Shown here: positions 24,181 through 32,234 of the stretch, in pieces
Layout: every line of letters begins with the position of its first letter
Position numbering within the stretch: the stretch's first letter is position 1
Assembly (NCBI GenBank): GCA_937872165.1
Contig: CALMOR010000045.1
Coordinates: 12,941-46,721, forward strand
Direction: 5' to 3'
Length of the DNA: 33,781 bases
Source of the DNA: an uncultured Burkholderiales bacterium
GTDB taxonomy: Bacteria > Pseudomonadota > Gammaproteobacteria > Burkholderiales > Burkholderiaceae_D
Translations under genes and position numbers: made by a program
Notes under the pieces: generated by a model
The model's input: the letters and a program-made list of their open reading frames with translations, nothing else
Told to the model about the DNA's origin: nothing
Databases searched by the model: none

Positions 24181-24876
24181 ATGCCGCTTCAGATTGCGCG
24201 AACAATGTTTGATTGGCGCCCCGGAGGTCTCGGGCCAGCGCAGCAATACACGTGTGCATATTGCGAGCGCGATGTGGCCTCAGACAAGGGGTGGACGTCT
24301 GCGGGGGCGCGTCTCGCGAACGGCACCATCGTCCGAGAAGTGGCGGCAATCTGCATTTGCCCGCAGTGCACGATGCCTACCCTCATCCAAATTGCATCTG
24401 ACGGATCGTCCTCGCAGATGCCAGACGTAGCCTTTGGTCGCCACGTTTCCGGCATCGACGATCCGATGCTCTCGGCGGCTTTCGACGAGGCGCGGACGTG
24501 CACAAGCGTCGGGGCCCACACGGCAGCGGTGTTGCTATGCCGAAAGGTGTTGATGGCGTTCGCCGCCCGACACGGAGCAAAGGAGGGCGAGAGCTTCTTA
24601 AACTACATCGACTACCTTGTGCGAGAGGGTTACGTGCCGCCGAACGGCCGGCCTTGGGTCGATAAGATTAGAACCAAGGGAAACGAAGCGACGCACCAGT
24701 TGCCTTCGATCTCGAAGCAGGATGCGGAGCTGGTCGTGCGTTTCACCGAGATGCTGCTTCGCTTCACCTTCGAAATGCCGAGCATGCTTGAGGCAGCGGA
24801 GCAAAGCGGCAAGGGGACGCATTCGGCGGGATCGGGATCGTCGGCGCCCAAGCCGATCGATCCACTCCGGACCTGA
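24181..24876 (+). CDS. Zinc-ribbon DUF4145-domain protein
   Basis: This is a 231-residue protein. The N-terminal part has two Cys pairs, C25-x2-C28 and C60-x2-C63 (with an extra C58), consistent with a treble-clef or zinc-ribbon. The C-terminal part (about 95-205) has the DUF4145 pattern: AAFDEARTCTSVGAHTAAVLLCRKVLMAFAARHG, a middle LVREGYVPP, then IRTKGNEATHQLPSISKQDAELVVRFTEMLLR, with the conserved GNEATH. DUF4145 proteins are found in defence loci and mobile elements, often as accessory or nucleic-acid-related proteins, but their activity is not established. The start ATG at 24181 has AGGG 9 bases upstream. It is the only + strand gene of the prophage and the gene nearest the tRNA, and its base use is less GC-rich than that of its neighbours, so it is likely a horizontally acquired cargo gene. 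Confidence 0.82.
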   Translation: MPLQIARTMFDWRPGGLGPAQQYTCAYCERDVASDKGWTSAGARLANGTIVREVAAICICPQCTMPTLIQIASDGSSSQMPDVAFGRHVSGIDDPMLSAAFDEARTCTSVGAHTAAVLLCRKVLMAFAARHGAKEGESFLNYIDYLVREGYVPPNGRPWVDKIRTKGNEATHQLPSISKQDAELVVRFTEMLLRFTFEMPSMLEAAEQSGKGTHSAGSGSSAPKPIDPLRT

Positions 24877-24883
24877 GGTTCAT

Positions 24884-24911
24884 AGTCGAGCTGGAGTAGC
24901 AAGCTTCGACT
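24884..24911. terminator. Hairpin between convergent prophage genes
   Basis: Arms AGTCGAGCT and AGCTTCGACT pair over 9 bp with one bulged base and a loop of 9 bases. The hairpin lies in the 42-bp gap between the converging DUF4145 gene and the small Cys-rich ORF. There is no T-tract; a bidirectional termination role is a guess. Confidence 0.3.
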
Positions 24912-24918
24912 CGCGCCT

Positions 24919-25158
24919 TCAAAGCCACAGATCGTCGATACCTGGAACCATCTCGTAGCTCGGGCAGCAGATCGAGTTGGCGTGCGGCGCGTGCTGGTTC
25001 ACCCGGCACTTGAAGACTTCGTACCGACCGCCGCCCTTCGGCGGATAGATGACGACTGTCGGCTTCGCGCAGCTGTAGCAGCCCCACCGCTTGGCGTCGT
25101 AGACCTCGAGCAGGTCCTCGTCAGGCGGGAGCGACTGGAAACCGGGAGTGATGCCCAT
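24919..25158 (-). CDS. Small Cys-rich phage protein, unknown function
   Basis: This is a 79-residue ORF starting MGITPGFQSLPPDEDLL. It contains C27-x2-C30 (GCYSC), Cys51 and the pair C64-C65, plus three His between them (HAPHANSICC and QH), suggesting a small zinc-binding fold. I do not recognise the family. It is the last gene of the minus-strand virion array and nearest to the tRNA end; the gp14-like gene upstream ends 94 bp before it. The start is chosen because the region upstream is Arg-rich nonsense; no good ribosome site is visible, which lowers confidence. Confidence 0.6.
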   Translation of the reverse strand: MGITPGFQSLPPDEDLLEVYDAKRWGCYSCAKPTVVIYPPKGGGRYEVFKCRVNQHAPHANSICCPSYEMVPGIDDLWL

Positions 25159-25252
25159 TCGGAGGATTCTGCCCGATCGCGAACGGCCCGATGATTTCCC
25201 CGCGGTCGTTCTCCGCGGTCGCCTTACGAGGCGATAGGCTGGACCGCCCTGA

Positions 25253-25771
25253 TCAGTTTCTCGTCGACTTCCAGCCCGCGGCGAGCGTCTGTCCCTTCGA
25301 CGCAGCGCCGAGGATGGTCGAGCCGGCTCCGATGTAGCCCGACCACTCGGCATTCGAGCCTTGCGACCGCAGCAGCCCGGCTTGATCCATCGAGCTTTCG
25401 GAGTTTCTCTTGCCGGTCAGCATCGTGTTCACCGCGTCGAGTTCGGACTGCTGCCCGATGGTGCGATTGATGTCGACCGCACTGCCCTCGCCAAGCTTCA
25501 CGCCCGAACCTGCGAGCGACGCACTGGCCTCTGCCTGCTGGATGGCGCCCGCCTTCCTGATCTTGGCTGCACGCGCGTTCGCCGCGTCGAGGTCATAGGC
25601 TGCGGCGTTCTCTTGGACGCGTGCGTTGTAGTCCGCTGCGGCCTTCGCCTGTTCGCCCTGCTCGATCTGCCCGTAGGCCGTCGCTGCCACGCCGCCCACC
25701 GCCGCGACGGCGCTGATCGCGGTCGCGTTCGTGGCGACCCACCCGACAATTGCGCTTCCCGTTACAGCCAT
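25253..25771 (-). CDS. T7 gp14-like internal virion / DNA-ejection protein
   Basis: This is a 172-residue protein. A hydrophobic stretch at about 5-30 (GSAIVGWVATNATAISAVAAVGGVAATAYG) is followed by a long Ala/Gln-rich helix (QGEQAKAAADYNARVQENAAAYDLDAANARAAKIRKAGAIQQAEA). The segment LAGSGVKLGEGSAVDI and a second helix with RSQGSNAEWSGYIGAGSTILG come next. This layout is that of gp14-like virion core proteins found in podoviruses and related tailed phages, which leave the head and help form the channel for DNA entry. The start at 25771 has a purine-rich GGGGTCAGGA just upstream. The gene lies 10 bp after the 819-aa protein gene. The assignment is by pattern, without an alignment. Confidence 0.68.
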   Translation of the reverse strand: MAVTGSAIVGWVATNATAISAVAAVGGVAATAYGQIEQGEQAKAAADYNARVQENAAAYDLDAANARAAKIRKAGAIQQAEASASLAGSGVKLGEGSAVDINRTIGQQSELDAVNTMLTGKRNSESSMDQAGLLRSQGSNAEWSGYIGAGSTILGAASKGQTLAAGWKSTRN

Positions 25772-25781
25772 GTCCTGACCC

Positions 25782-28241
25782 CTATTGTTGACCCACCGCT
25801 GTTGCAATGTTCGGCGCGCGCGTGGGCGTGGCCGACTCCGGATTCCACCACCAGTCGCTCTGGTCGTCCTTCTGCGCTCGAGCCCGCATGCGATCGAGGT
25901 AGCCAGGCGAGATCATTTCCTGAAGGTCGTTCAGGAACGCGTGATCGAGCGCCGCCTTCGCATACCAGAGGTTGATCAACGGCAGGTGTCCGCGCACCCA
26001 TCGCAACTCGGCGTCGCGATTCGGGTGCTCCTGGTCGCTGGCCGCGTCGCGGATGTTCCTGAAGCCGATGTCGTAGAGCGCCTCGAAGCCCGAGCCGATC
26101 ACCGGCCCCGCGATCGCGCTCGCCGCCGTCGACGCGCCGGACTGTCCTTGTCGGCCGACGCCCGATAGCATCAGGTCGCCGACGAAGCCAGCGCCGCCGC
26201 CCTTCAGGAAGGCCGCGAGCCAGAACTTTGACGACTTCGCCGGATCGTCGCTGAACATGTCGCGCGGGTCTTGGCCGCGCAGGATGTCGTTCATGGCGAT
26301 CGCGATCCCACCGAGCAGCGTCAGGCTCGAGAACAGAGTCGCCCCGTACGCTACGCGTCCCGCGGGCGTCAGCGAGTCGCTGTGCAGCATGCGGTCCCAG
26401 TGCCGCGTGATCATCGCGATCGGAAAGCTCTTGAAGAGCATCTCGCAACGCCACAGCTCGCCGAGACCAGTCCCCTTCTGCAGCCCACCGGCGCCGATCG
26501 AACGCGTCGTCAGGTCGGGTGCCAGGCTCGCGAACTCGCTCTCGTCGACGATGGTCCCGAGAAGGCGCGAGACGGCGCGTTGCTTCGCGGCCAGGTCGAC
26601 GCCCTCGATCGCATACACCGCCGCCGGCGTCAGCATCGGCGTCTGGCGCCACGTCTCGTGCGTCGCCTGCTGGATCGTCGCCCACTCGTCGGCGGTCCAG
26701 CCCTGTTCGCTCAGGCGAGCGCGGTCGTGCTTGCCGAGCTGGTCCCATCCGGTCTTCGACAGTTCGGCCAAGCCGTGCATCATCGTCATGCCGTAGCCGC
26801 GGCGGATCGCATCGGTCCAGTAGTTGATCAGCGACACCTTCATCGTCCCGGCTGCAATGCGCGTCGTCCAGCCGCGGCCGAGCATGCCTTCGGACCAGCG
26901 GTTCATATCGGAGACCAGCGAGTCCGCGATCAGCCCGCCGAGGTCGGAGAAGCGCCGCGCGTCGCTACCGAAGGCCCGCACCAGGTTGACGGTGCCCTGC
27001 CACGCGCTCAGGCGGTTGTAGCCGAGGGTCTGGTAGTAGGTCGCGATGTCGGTGATCGCCGTGACCGGTGTGCCCTGCAGCTTGCCGATCACCTCGATGT
27101 TCCGCAGGCCCTGCCCGATTGCCGCCATCGTCTGGGACTGCGCGTTCGCCAGCTCGCCGGTCAGCGTCTTCCACATGTTGCTCGTGCTGGTCGCGATGGC
27201 GATCGTGTCGCTCGCGCCCGACTTCCTCGCCTGGTCGTGCAGCGTGCGGAAGACCTGCTCGGGGTTCGGTCCGAAGTTCTCGACGAGGCCGATGTCGCGT
27301 GACAGGCGCGACACGTGCGACTGCATCGCGTTGAAGACGGTGCCGTGACCGTAGGCGTCGAGGTACTGCACGTACTCGTCAGGCCCGGCGAAGTGCAGCT
27401 CGCGGCTCTCGGCGTAGCGCGCCGCGATCGCGCTGATGCCGCGCGCCTCGCCCGGGACAATGTTGTCGACGCCATCGGACTGGATGGTCCGCCACATCGT
27501 CTCGAGCACGGTCGTCATGTCCTGGTCGTTCAGCGGCCGGCCGAACTCGTCGAAGTAACGCGACCGGTCGACCAGGCTGCGGGCCTCGCGCACCCACTTC
27601 TCGATGCCGGCGCCGCGCACGCGGGCCGCGTCGTGCGGTTGCGGCAGGTAGCTGTAGACCAGCTTGCGAATCTCGCCGCCGGCCGCGTTGAAGCGCTGGC
27701 GCAGACCCTCGACGCCATCGACCCATGCCTTCGCAGCAGCCTTCGCTTCCGCGCTGCCGCTGTCCTTCCCGAAGACCTCACGAACGAAGTCGAGCGTGTG
27801 CTCAGGGTTCTCGAGGTTGCATATCCAGCGGATCGGATTGCCGTCGCTCTTCGTCGCGAAGTCCATCGTGTCGAGAATCTGACGATATGCGTCGCGCGCC
27901 GTGCCCTTGATGTACGCGTCGACCTGCGACAGCTTCAGCGCGAGCTTCTTGAAGCCGCGCTTCCCGGCCGCCTCGATGTCGGGTAAGTGTCGCGCGGTCG
28001 CGTGCACGGCCAAGGCAGCGCGTCGTTCCTTCAGCGCGGCCGCTTCCTCGATGTCCTTCCCGATCGATGCGGCAGCAGCACGCACCCGCTCGGCCTGCGA
28101 CATCGAGCGCCACGCGGTCGGGTCGCGACTCGCGAGGCGTCGCTGCGTGTTGATGATGCGGTCCTCGATCTGCTGCGCTTCCGCGGCGGTCACGCGCCGG
28201 CCAATCGCGCGGGCGACCTCGTTGATGCACTCCGGTCTCAT
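25782..28241 (-). CDS. Large internal virion protein (ejection type)
   Basis: This is an 819-residue, mostly helical protein without an obvious enzyme motif. The C-terminal third contains a hydrophobic segment (AYGATLFSSLTLLGGIAIAMNDILRGQDPRDMF) and a Gly-rich part (FLKGGGAGFVGDLMLSGVG). This pairing is recurrent in giant internal-virion or ejection proteins and large polyvalent proteins of tailed phages. The start at 28241 is supported by GAGGTG 4 bases upstream and by the TAATG overlap with the preceding gene stop. The frame continues 8 codons upstream but without need. A lytic transglycosylase domain, present in T7 gp16, was looked for and not seen. Function in DNA transfer is inferred. 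Confidence 0.72.
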   Translation of the reverse strand: MRPECINEVARAIGRRVTAAEAQQIEDRIINTQRRLASRDPTAWRSMSQAERVRAAAASIGKDIEEAAALKERRAALAVHATARHLPDIEAAGKRGFKKLALKLSQVDAYIKGTARDAYRQILDTMDFATKSDGNPIRWICNLENPEHTLDFVREVFGKDSGSAEAKAAAKAWVDGVEGLRQRFNAAGGEIRKLVYSYLPQPHDAARVRGAGIEKWVREARSLVDRSRYFDEFGRPLNDQDMTTVLETMWRTIQSDGVDNIVPGEARGISAIAARYAESRELHFAGPDEYVQYLDAYGHGTVFNAMQSHVSRLSRDIGLVENFGPNPEQVFRTLHDQARKSGASDTIAIATSTSNMWKTLTGELANAQSQTMAAIGQGLRNIEVIGKLQGTPVTAITDIATYYQTLGYNRLSAWQGTVNLVRAFGSDARRFSDLGGLIADSLVSDMNRWSEGMLGRGWTTRIAAGTMKVSLINYWTDAIRRGYGMTMMHGLAELSKTGWDQLGKHDRARLSEQGWTADEWATIQQATHETWRQTPMLTPAAVYAIEGVDLAAKQRAVSRLLGTIVDESEFASLAPDLTTRSIGAGGLQKGTGLGELWRCEMLFKSFPIAMITRHWDRMLHSDSLTPAGRVAYGATLFSSLTLLGGIAIAMNDILRGQDPRDMFSDDPAKSSKFWLAAFLKGGGAGFVGDLMLSGVGRQGQSGASTAASAIAGPVIGSGFEALYDIGFRNIRDAASDQEHPNRDAELRWVRGHLPLINLWYAKAALDHAFLNDLQEMISPGYLDRMRARAQKDDQSDWWWNPESATPTRAPNIATAVGQQ

Positions 28242-29821
28242 TAGGCACCTCGGGCAATGAAACATTCGACGGCCGCGGCGTAGGCCCGGGCTTCGTTTCG
28301 ATCGCGCTCGGCCTCGGCCTGCATGTGCTCGAGGTAATCGCTGGCGCGCATGGTCTCGGCGTCGGGTGCTGCTGAGAGCTTCACCGGCAGGCCCGGCCGC
28401 TCGCTCGCGATCTGCAGCGCGCGGGACATGTCGGCATCCGCATGCAGTTCAGGTCGAGCAGGCAGCAGCGGTGCGTCGGTCGTGCGGGTGCGACTCACCG
28501 CGCTATCGACCGCATAGCGAACGCTGACGCCGCGCGGCACGTCCTCGAGCTGGTCGGCGATCGCGTCGTAGCGTTCTGGATCGTGGAGCAGCGCGTCGCG
28601 AAGGCTGTGGGTCTCCGGGGTGACGTCCGCGCGTTGCGCGAGCGCCTCGCGGGTCGTGCGGCCAGTCGCGAGGTCGTCGATCTGGCTGTGCACATCCGCG
28701 AGCGTGCGCATCGCGTCGCTGGCCGGCGGCGCGTCACCATCGCGAGCTGTCCGCATGTCCTCGTCGAAGCGCTGCGCCACCGGTGCGATCCTGTCACTCG
28801 CGTGCACCGGATCGACCTGTACGGTCGGCACCACGTCGACGGGCTGACCCGCATCGAGCTGCTCGCGTGCCGCGACCATCGTGTCGTGGTGCGCCTGCAT
28901 GCCGGCAATGTCGTCGTGGGGGACCAGCGCGGCGTCGTCGACCGTTCCGTTCCGGTAGCTCACGTGCGCCGCGTCGACGACGTCGGGCGTCGGGCTGGGC
29001 ATTGCCGGCGCCGGCGGCACCGCCGGCGTGTCCGCGCCTTTCCTGAGCCGGATCGTATGGGCCGCGGCGCCGACGACCGCCGGGATGACGGCCGAGATCA
29101 CGAGACCGGTCTTGTCGAACGGATCGAACTCGGCCGCGATGTCGGGATACTTCGCCGCCTCGAGGATGTGCCGACTCAGCGCCTGCTCGGCCATGAACGA
29201 ACCAGGACCGCCGGCTGCAACGAGGCCCGCGGTCTCGACCATCGAACGGCCGGCGACCGGCAGCGCAACCGTGGCCGCGGTGACTGCGCCATGAACGAGA
29301 CCGACCTTCGCCGCGGTGCTCGGGTCGACGCCGCGATCCTGCAGCTGCTGCGTCGTCGTCACGCCCTCGTCGACGCCGGTCCCGACGATCATGCCGGGCG
29401 TCCCACCGACGAGCGAGTAGCCGACCGCCTTCGTCAGCACGCGCGACGCGCCGAAGAGCACGCTGCTCGCGGTCGTGGCGGTCGCCGGGTCGGGTTTCCA
29501 GTACTCGGCACCCGATCGCAGCTGTTCATCAGTCTCGCGTGCCTGGTCGGCTGCCTTGGCCTGCGCACGTTGGCGCTGCGACTCGAACGGACCATCATGT
29601 CGCGCGCTGCTGTTCGCCGCGGTGTCCAGGTAGCTGCCGGCCGCGTTCACGACGCGCGCGGTCTCGTTGACCGCGCTCGCCGCGCCCTCGAGCGGCGCCC
29701 GCATGAACGCCCCGACCTTCGACCAGGTCGAGACGACCGGCGGCGTCGGTGGTGGCGGGTTGGCGATCTTGTCCATGATCGCGCGCTCGGCGCCGTCCGG
29801 ATCGATGTCGTCCCAGCTCAT
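28241..29821 (-). CDS. Phage internal virion protein, Ala-rich with hydrophobic centre
   Basis: This is a 526-residue protein with an acidic, Pro-rich N-terminus. A hydrophobic central part (about 115-260, with SLVGGTPGMIVGTGVDEGVTTTQQL, VGLVHGAVTAATVALPVAG and LVISAVIPAVVGAAA) precedes a long polar helical C-terminus. The Gly/Ala-rich central part with a TTQQLQDRGVDPSTAA motif is typical of membrane-penetrating segments in internal virion proteins of podoviruses. The gene starts at an ATG overlapping the upstream stop (TGATG) and ends overlapping the 819-aa gene. A GTG one codon earlier is the alternative start. In other phages comparable segments occur within one larger polypeptide together with the part seen in the next gene. 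Confidence 0.66.
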   Translation of the reverse strand: MSWDDIDPDGAERAIMDKIANPPPPTPPVVSTWSKVGAFMRAPLEGAASAVNETARVVNAAGSYLDTAANSSARHDGPFESQRQRAQAKAADQARETDEQLRSGAEYWKPDPATATTASSVLFGASRVLTKAVGYSLVGGTPGMIVGTGVDEGVTTTQQLQDRGVDPSTAAKVGLVHGAVTAATVALPVAGRSMVETAGLVAAGGPGSFMAEQALSRHILEAAKYPDIAAEFDPFDKTGLVISAVIPAVVGAAAHTIRLRKGADTPAVPPAPAMPSPTPDVVDAAHVSYRNGTVDDAALVPHDDIAGMQAHHDTMVAAREQLDAGQPVDVVPTVQVDPVHASDRIAPVAQRFDEDMRTARDGDAPPASDAMRTLADVHSQIDDLATGRTTREALAQRADVTPETHSLRDALLHDPERYDAIADQLEDVPRGVSVRYAVDSAVSRTRTTDAPLLPARPELHADADMSRALQIASERPGLPVKLSAAPDAETMRASDYLEHMQAEAERDRNEARAYAAAVECFIARGA

Positions 29822-31872
29822 CACTGCACCCGCAGCTTGAAGGGCCGGCCGTTCGGCAGCTGCACGATCGCGTTGCCGCTCTGCAACCAGTACTGGCCAT
29901 CGCCGGCGGGCAGCAGCTTCGTGGCGGGCAGCGTGTTGGCGAGCGTCGCCATCGGGATCGACTGACCGCGGACCATCACGTGATCAGCACCGGCTTGCTC
30001 CGTCAGCCGCTGCGCGTCGATCGTCTTCATCGCGTTCTTGAAGTCGCCCTCGGTCTGCATGCCGTACGGCAACGGAATCTTCGAGTCGGCCCAGTTGATG
30101 ATGCCGCCGGTCGCGAGCTTGATCGCGTTGTCCTCGCTCGTCGGGATGCTGGTCGACTTCTGGCCCTTGTAGACGAGTTGCGAGGCGAGGATCGCGGCAT
30201 CGCGCGCGGCCGGCGTCGACCACGGCACCGCCGCAACCTTCTGCGCGATCGAGCGCATCGTCGGCACCATGCCGGTCTCGTCGAGAAGCTTGTGCTTGTC
30301 GGCGTCGGAGCCGGTGAGGATCAGCTCGGCGAGCGGCCGACCGGTATCGGTCTGGTGCTGTCCGGACAGCAGCGCCAACGCGACGGCCGGGTCCTTCTCG
30401 TTCATCTGCGAGGCCAACGCACGAAGTTGGCTCGGATCGCTGATCGCGGCGCTCACGGCCTTCAGGGCGCGAGCACGCTGTTGCACCGGGAACGCGTTGA
30501 TCGTCGTGCTGAGCGACGTCGCTTCGTTGCTCGTCAACGGCGAGACCGGCTGCCCGACCGCCGCGGAGACCGTCCTCGCTGAGTCGATTCGGGTCGCGAT
30601 GCCGGCCGCGACGTGCTCGATCGAGTCCATCTGCAGCGGCGCGACGCCCGGGATCAGCCCGCGATTCGCGCCGTAGATCAATGGGTCGGCCTGCAACTGC
30701 CTCGCGCCCTTGTCGGCGATGGTCTGCAGCGTCGAGATGCGCTTCTCGTTGTCGGGGTCGGTGCCCTTCGCGTTCGCGTCGGCACGCATCGCATCGAGCT
30801 GGGCACGTTGCTGTTGCGGTGGCAGGCTCGCGAAGCCCGCTCGCTCGCCGGCCGTCTTGACCAGCTGCTGCAGCATCGGCGCGTAGGGCGTACCGGCGAC
30901 AGCCTGCGAGACGTCGAGCGCGTATTTCGCATCGGGCGCCCCGCCGTTGTCGACGATCTTCTGGAAGCCATCGACGGCGATACCAGCTTCGGTCAGCCGT
31001 CGTTGCTGTGCGGCCGCAGCGCGGGCATCAGCAGCCGCCTGCTGCGCGATCAAGGTCTGCTTCCGGACCTCGATGCCCTGCAGCAGCGGCGCGAGCTTCT
31101 CGGGCCCGAGGTCTTTGAAGCCATCGCCTTGGATGATCTTCGCGGCGAGGTCGAGCGACTGCGTGTTGTCGCGCGCGCCGAGGACCGTCATGCGCGCATC
31201 GTTGTACGTGACCTTCTCGCGGAACTTGCTCTTCGCCTCGGCGATCTGCTGCGGGTTCATCCCTGCCTGAGGACCCATCGCGTCGACGGTCGCTTCGTAC
31301 TTCGCGACTGCCATCGGCCGATCGCGCAACCCCGCTCGCTCGAACTCGTCTCCAGCAACGATCAGGCCGACGCCGACGTCCTGCTGCGTCCGGTGCACCA
31401 CGGAATCGTTGATCGTGTTCGCGAGCTTGCCGGTCGTGCGGATGCTCTCCGCCTTCACCGTCGCGGCAAGGTCGGGAGCCAGTCCGTCCGCGCGGGTACT
31501 CACGATCTGCGCCGCATCCTCGTTGTACCGCGACACCGGATCCTCGCCCTCGCGAGCGCCGCCGGCCGCGAAGGCGCCCTGCAGCACGCCGACCTTGTAC
31601 TTGTCGGCCAGGTCGTTGAGGTCGTTCTCGATCGTCGCGTGCGCAGTGACCGAAGCGATGCGGTCGTTCAGCGCCTTCGCCTTGTCGGCCGCAGCCTGTC
31701 GCTGCTGGGTGATCGCCTCGAGGTTCGTGAACCCGATCTGTCCGGCCACTTGTCCTGCTTGCGCGATGGCGTCGCCGGTCCCGAAGTCTGCGGCTCGCGC
31801 GATCGGCTGCCGGTTCGGCGCCTCGGGGATAACGGTGCCGAAGGTCGTGTTGACGTTGGGGATCAGTGCCAT
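29821..31872 (-). CDS. Large helical phage virion protein, gp15-like
   Basis: This is a 683-residue protein starting MALIPNVNTTFGTVIPEAPNRQPIARA. Long Ala/Gln/Lys/Glu helices suggest coiled coils in the first 350 residues. The middle has the family pattern DPLIYGANRGLIPGV, followed by AVGQPVSPLTSNEATSLSTTI and ALKAVSAAISDPSQLRALASQM..DPAVALALL, which recurs in internal-virion proteins of tailed phages. The C-terminus has DGQYWLQSGNAIVQLPNGRPFKL, a short beta-hairpin often found at the end of such proteins. The long open frame upstream of 31872 is not homologous and overlaps the next genes; the start is set by the conserved-looking N-terminus. The gene ends overlapping the 526-aa gene. Confidence 0.72.
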   Translation of the reverse strand: MALIPNVNTTFGTVIPEAPNRQPIARAADFGTGDAIAQAGQVAGQIGFTNLEAITQQRQAAADKAKALNDRIASVTAHATIENDLNDLADKYKVGVLQGAFAAGGAREGEDPVSRYNEDAAQIVSTRADGLAPDLAATVKAESIRTTGKLANTINDSVVHRTQQDVGVGLIVAGDEFERAGLRDRPMAVAKYEATVDAMGPQAGMNPQQIAEAKSKFREKVTYNDARMTVLGARDNTQSLDLAAKIIQGDGFKDLGPEKLAPLLQGIEVRKQTLIAQQAAADARAAAAQQRRLTEAGIAVDGFQKIVDNGGAPDAKYALDVSQAVAGTPYAPMLQQLVKTAGERAGFASLPPQQQRAQLDAMRADANAKGTDPDNEKRISTLQTIADKGARQLQADPLIYGANRGLIPGVAPLQMDSIEHVAAGIATRIDSARTVSAAVGQPVSPLTSNEATSLSTTINAFPVQQRARALKAVSAAISDPSQLRALASQMNEKDPAVALALLSGQHQTDTGRPLAELILTGSDADKHKLLDETGMVPTMRSIAQKVAAVPWSTPAARDAAILASQLVYKGQKSTSIPTSEDNAIKLATGGIINWADSKIPLPYGMQTEGDFKNAMKTIDAQRLTEQAGADHVMVRGQSIPMATLANTLPATKLLPAGDGQYWLQSGNAIVQLPNGRPFKLRVQ

Positions 31873-31883
31873 GTGGTCGGTGC

Positions 31884-32234
31884 TCAGTTGATGCTGTCGG
31901 CGCCGACGATCGGCAACAGCTGAAAGCGTAGGAAGGCCAGCGATCGAGTGATGTCCGGCGCCATCGCAGCGCGGCAGTCGACGATCATCCGACGCGTCGC
32001 CTCGTGCTCTGCCTGCGCGTCCGATCGCTTCACGCCGAGCGGCAGCGACTCGACCAATGTCTCGAGCCCGGCCAAGCGATGCTGCAGCGAAGCGATGACG
32101 GTCTGCTGCTTCCACACGCTGTCGATCAGCGCGTCCTGAAAGGGAAGGAAGTCGTCGATCGTCGACTGCGCCGGTCGGCCGAGCACGCGGTCCGCGGATG
32201 GTTCGAGCAGGTCGATGCTGGTCTCGAAGGTCAT
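31884..32234 (-). CDS. Hypothetical phage protein, small and helical
   Basis: This is a 116-residue protein that I do not recognise. It is predicted mostly helical with Leu heptads around residues 30-70 (ALIDSVWKQQTVIASLQHRLAGLETLVESL). The ATG overlaps the stop of the scaffold-like gene as ATGA, a strong sign of translational coupling, and the 683-aa gene begins 11 bp after its stop. Its position in the virion array suggests an assembly or structural accessory protein. Confidence 0.72.
   Translation of the reverse strand: MTFETSIDLLEPSADRVLGRPAQSTIDDFLPFQDALIDSVWKQQTVIASLQHRLAGLETLVESLPLGVKRSDAQAEHEATRRMIVDCRAAMAPDITRSLAFLRFQLLPIVGADSIN

Noticed and set aside
25782..28241. Lytic transglycosylase (SLT) domain in the 819-residue virion protein
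   Set aside because: No catalytic Glu in an ES-x-F/N type motif was visible; the match to T7 gp16 is only in overall type.
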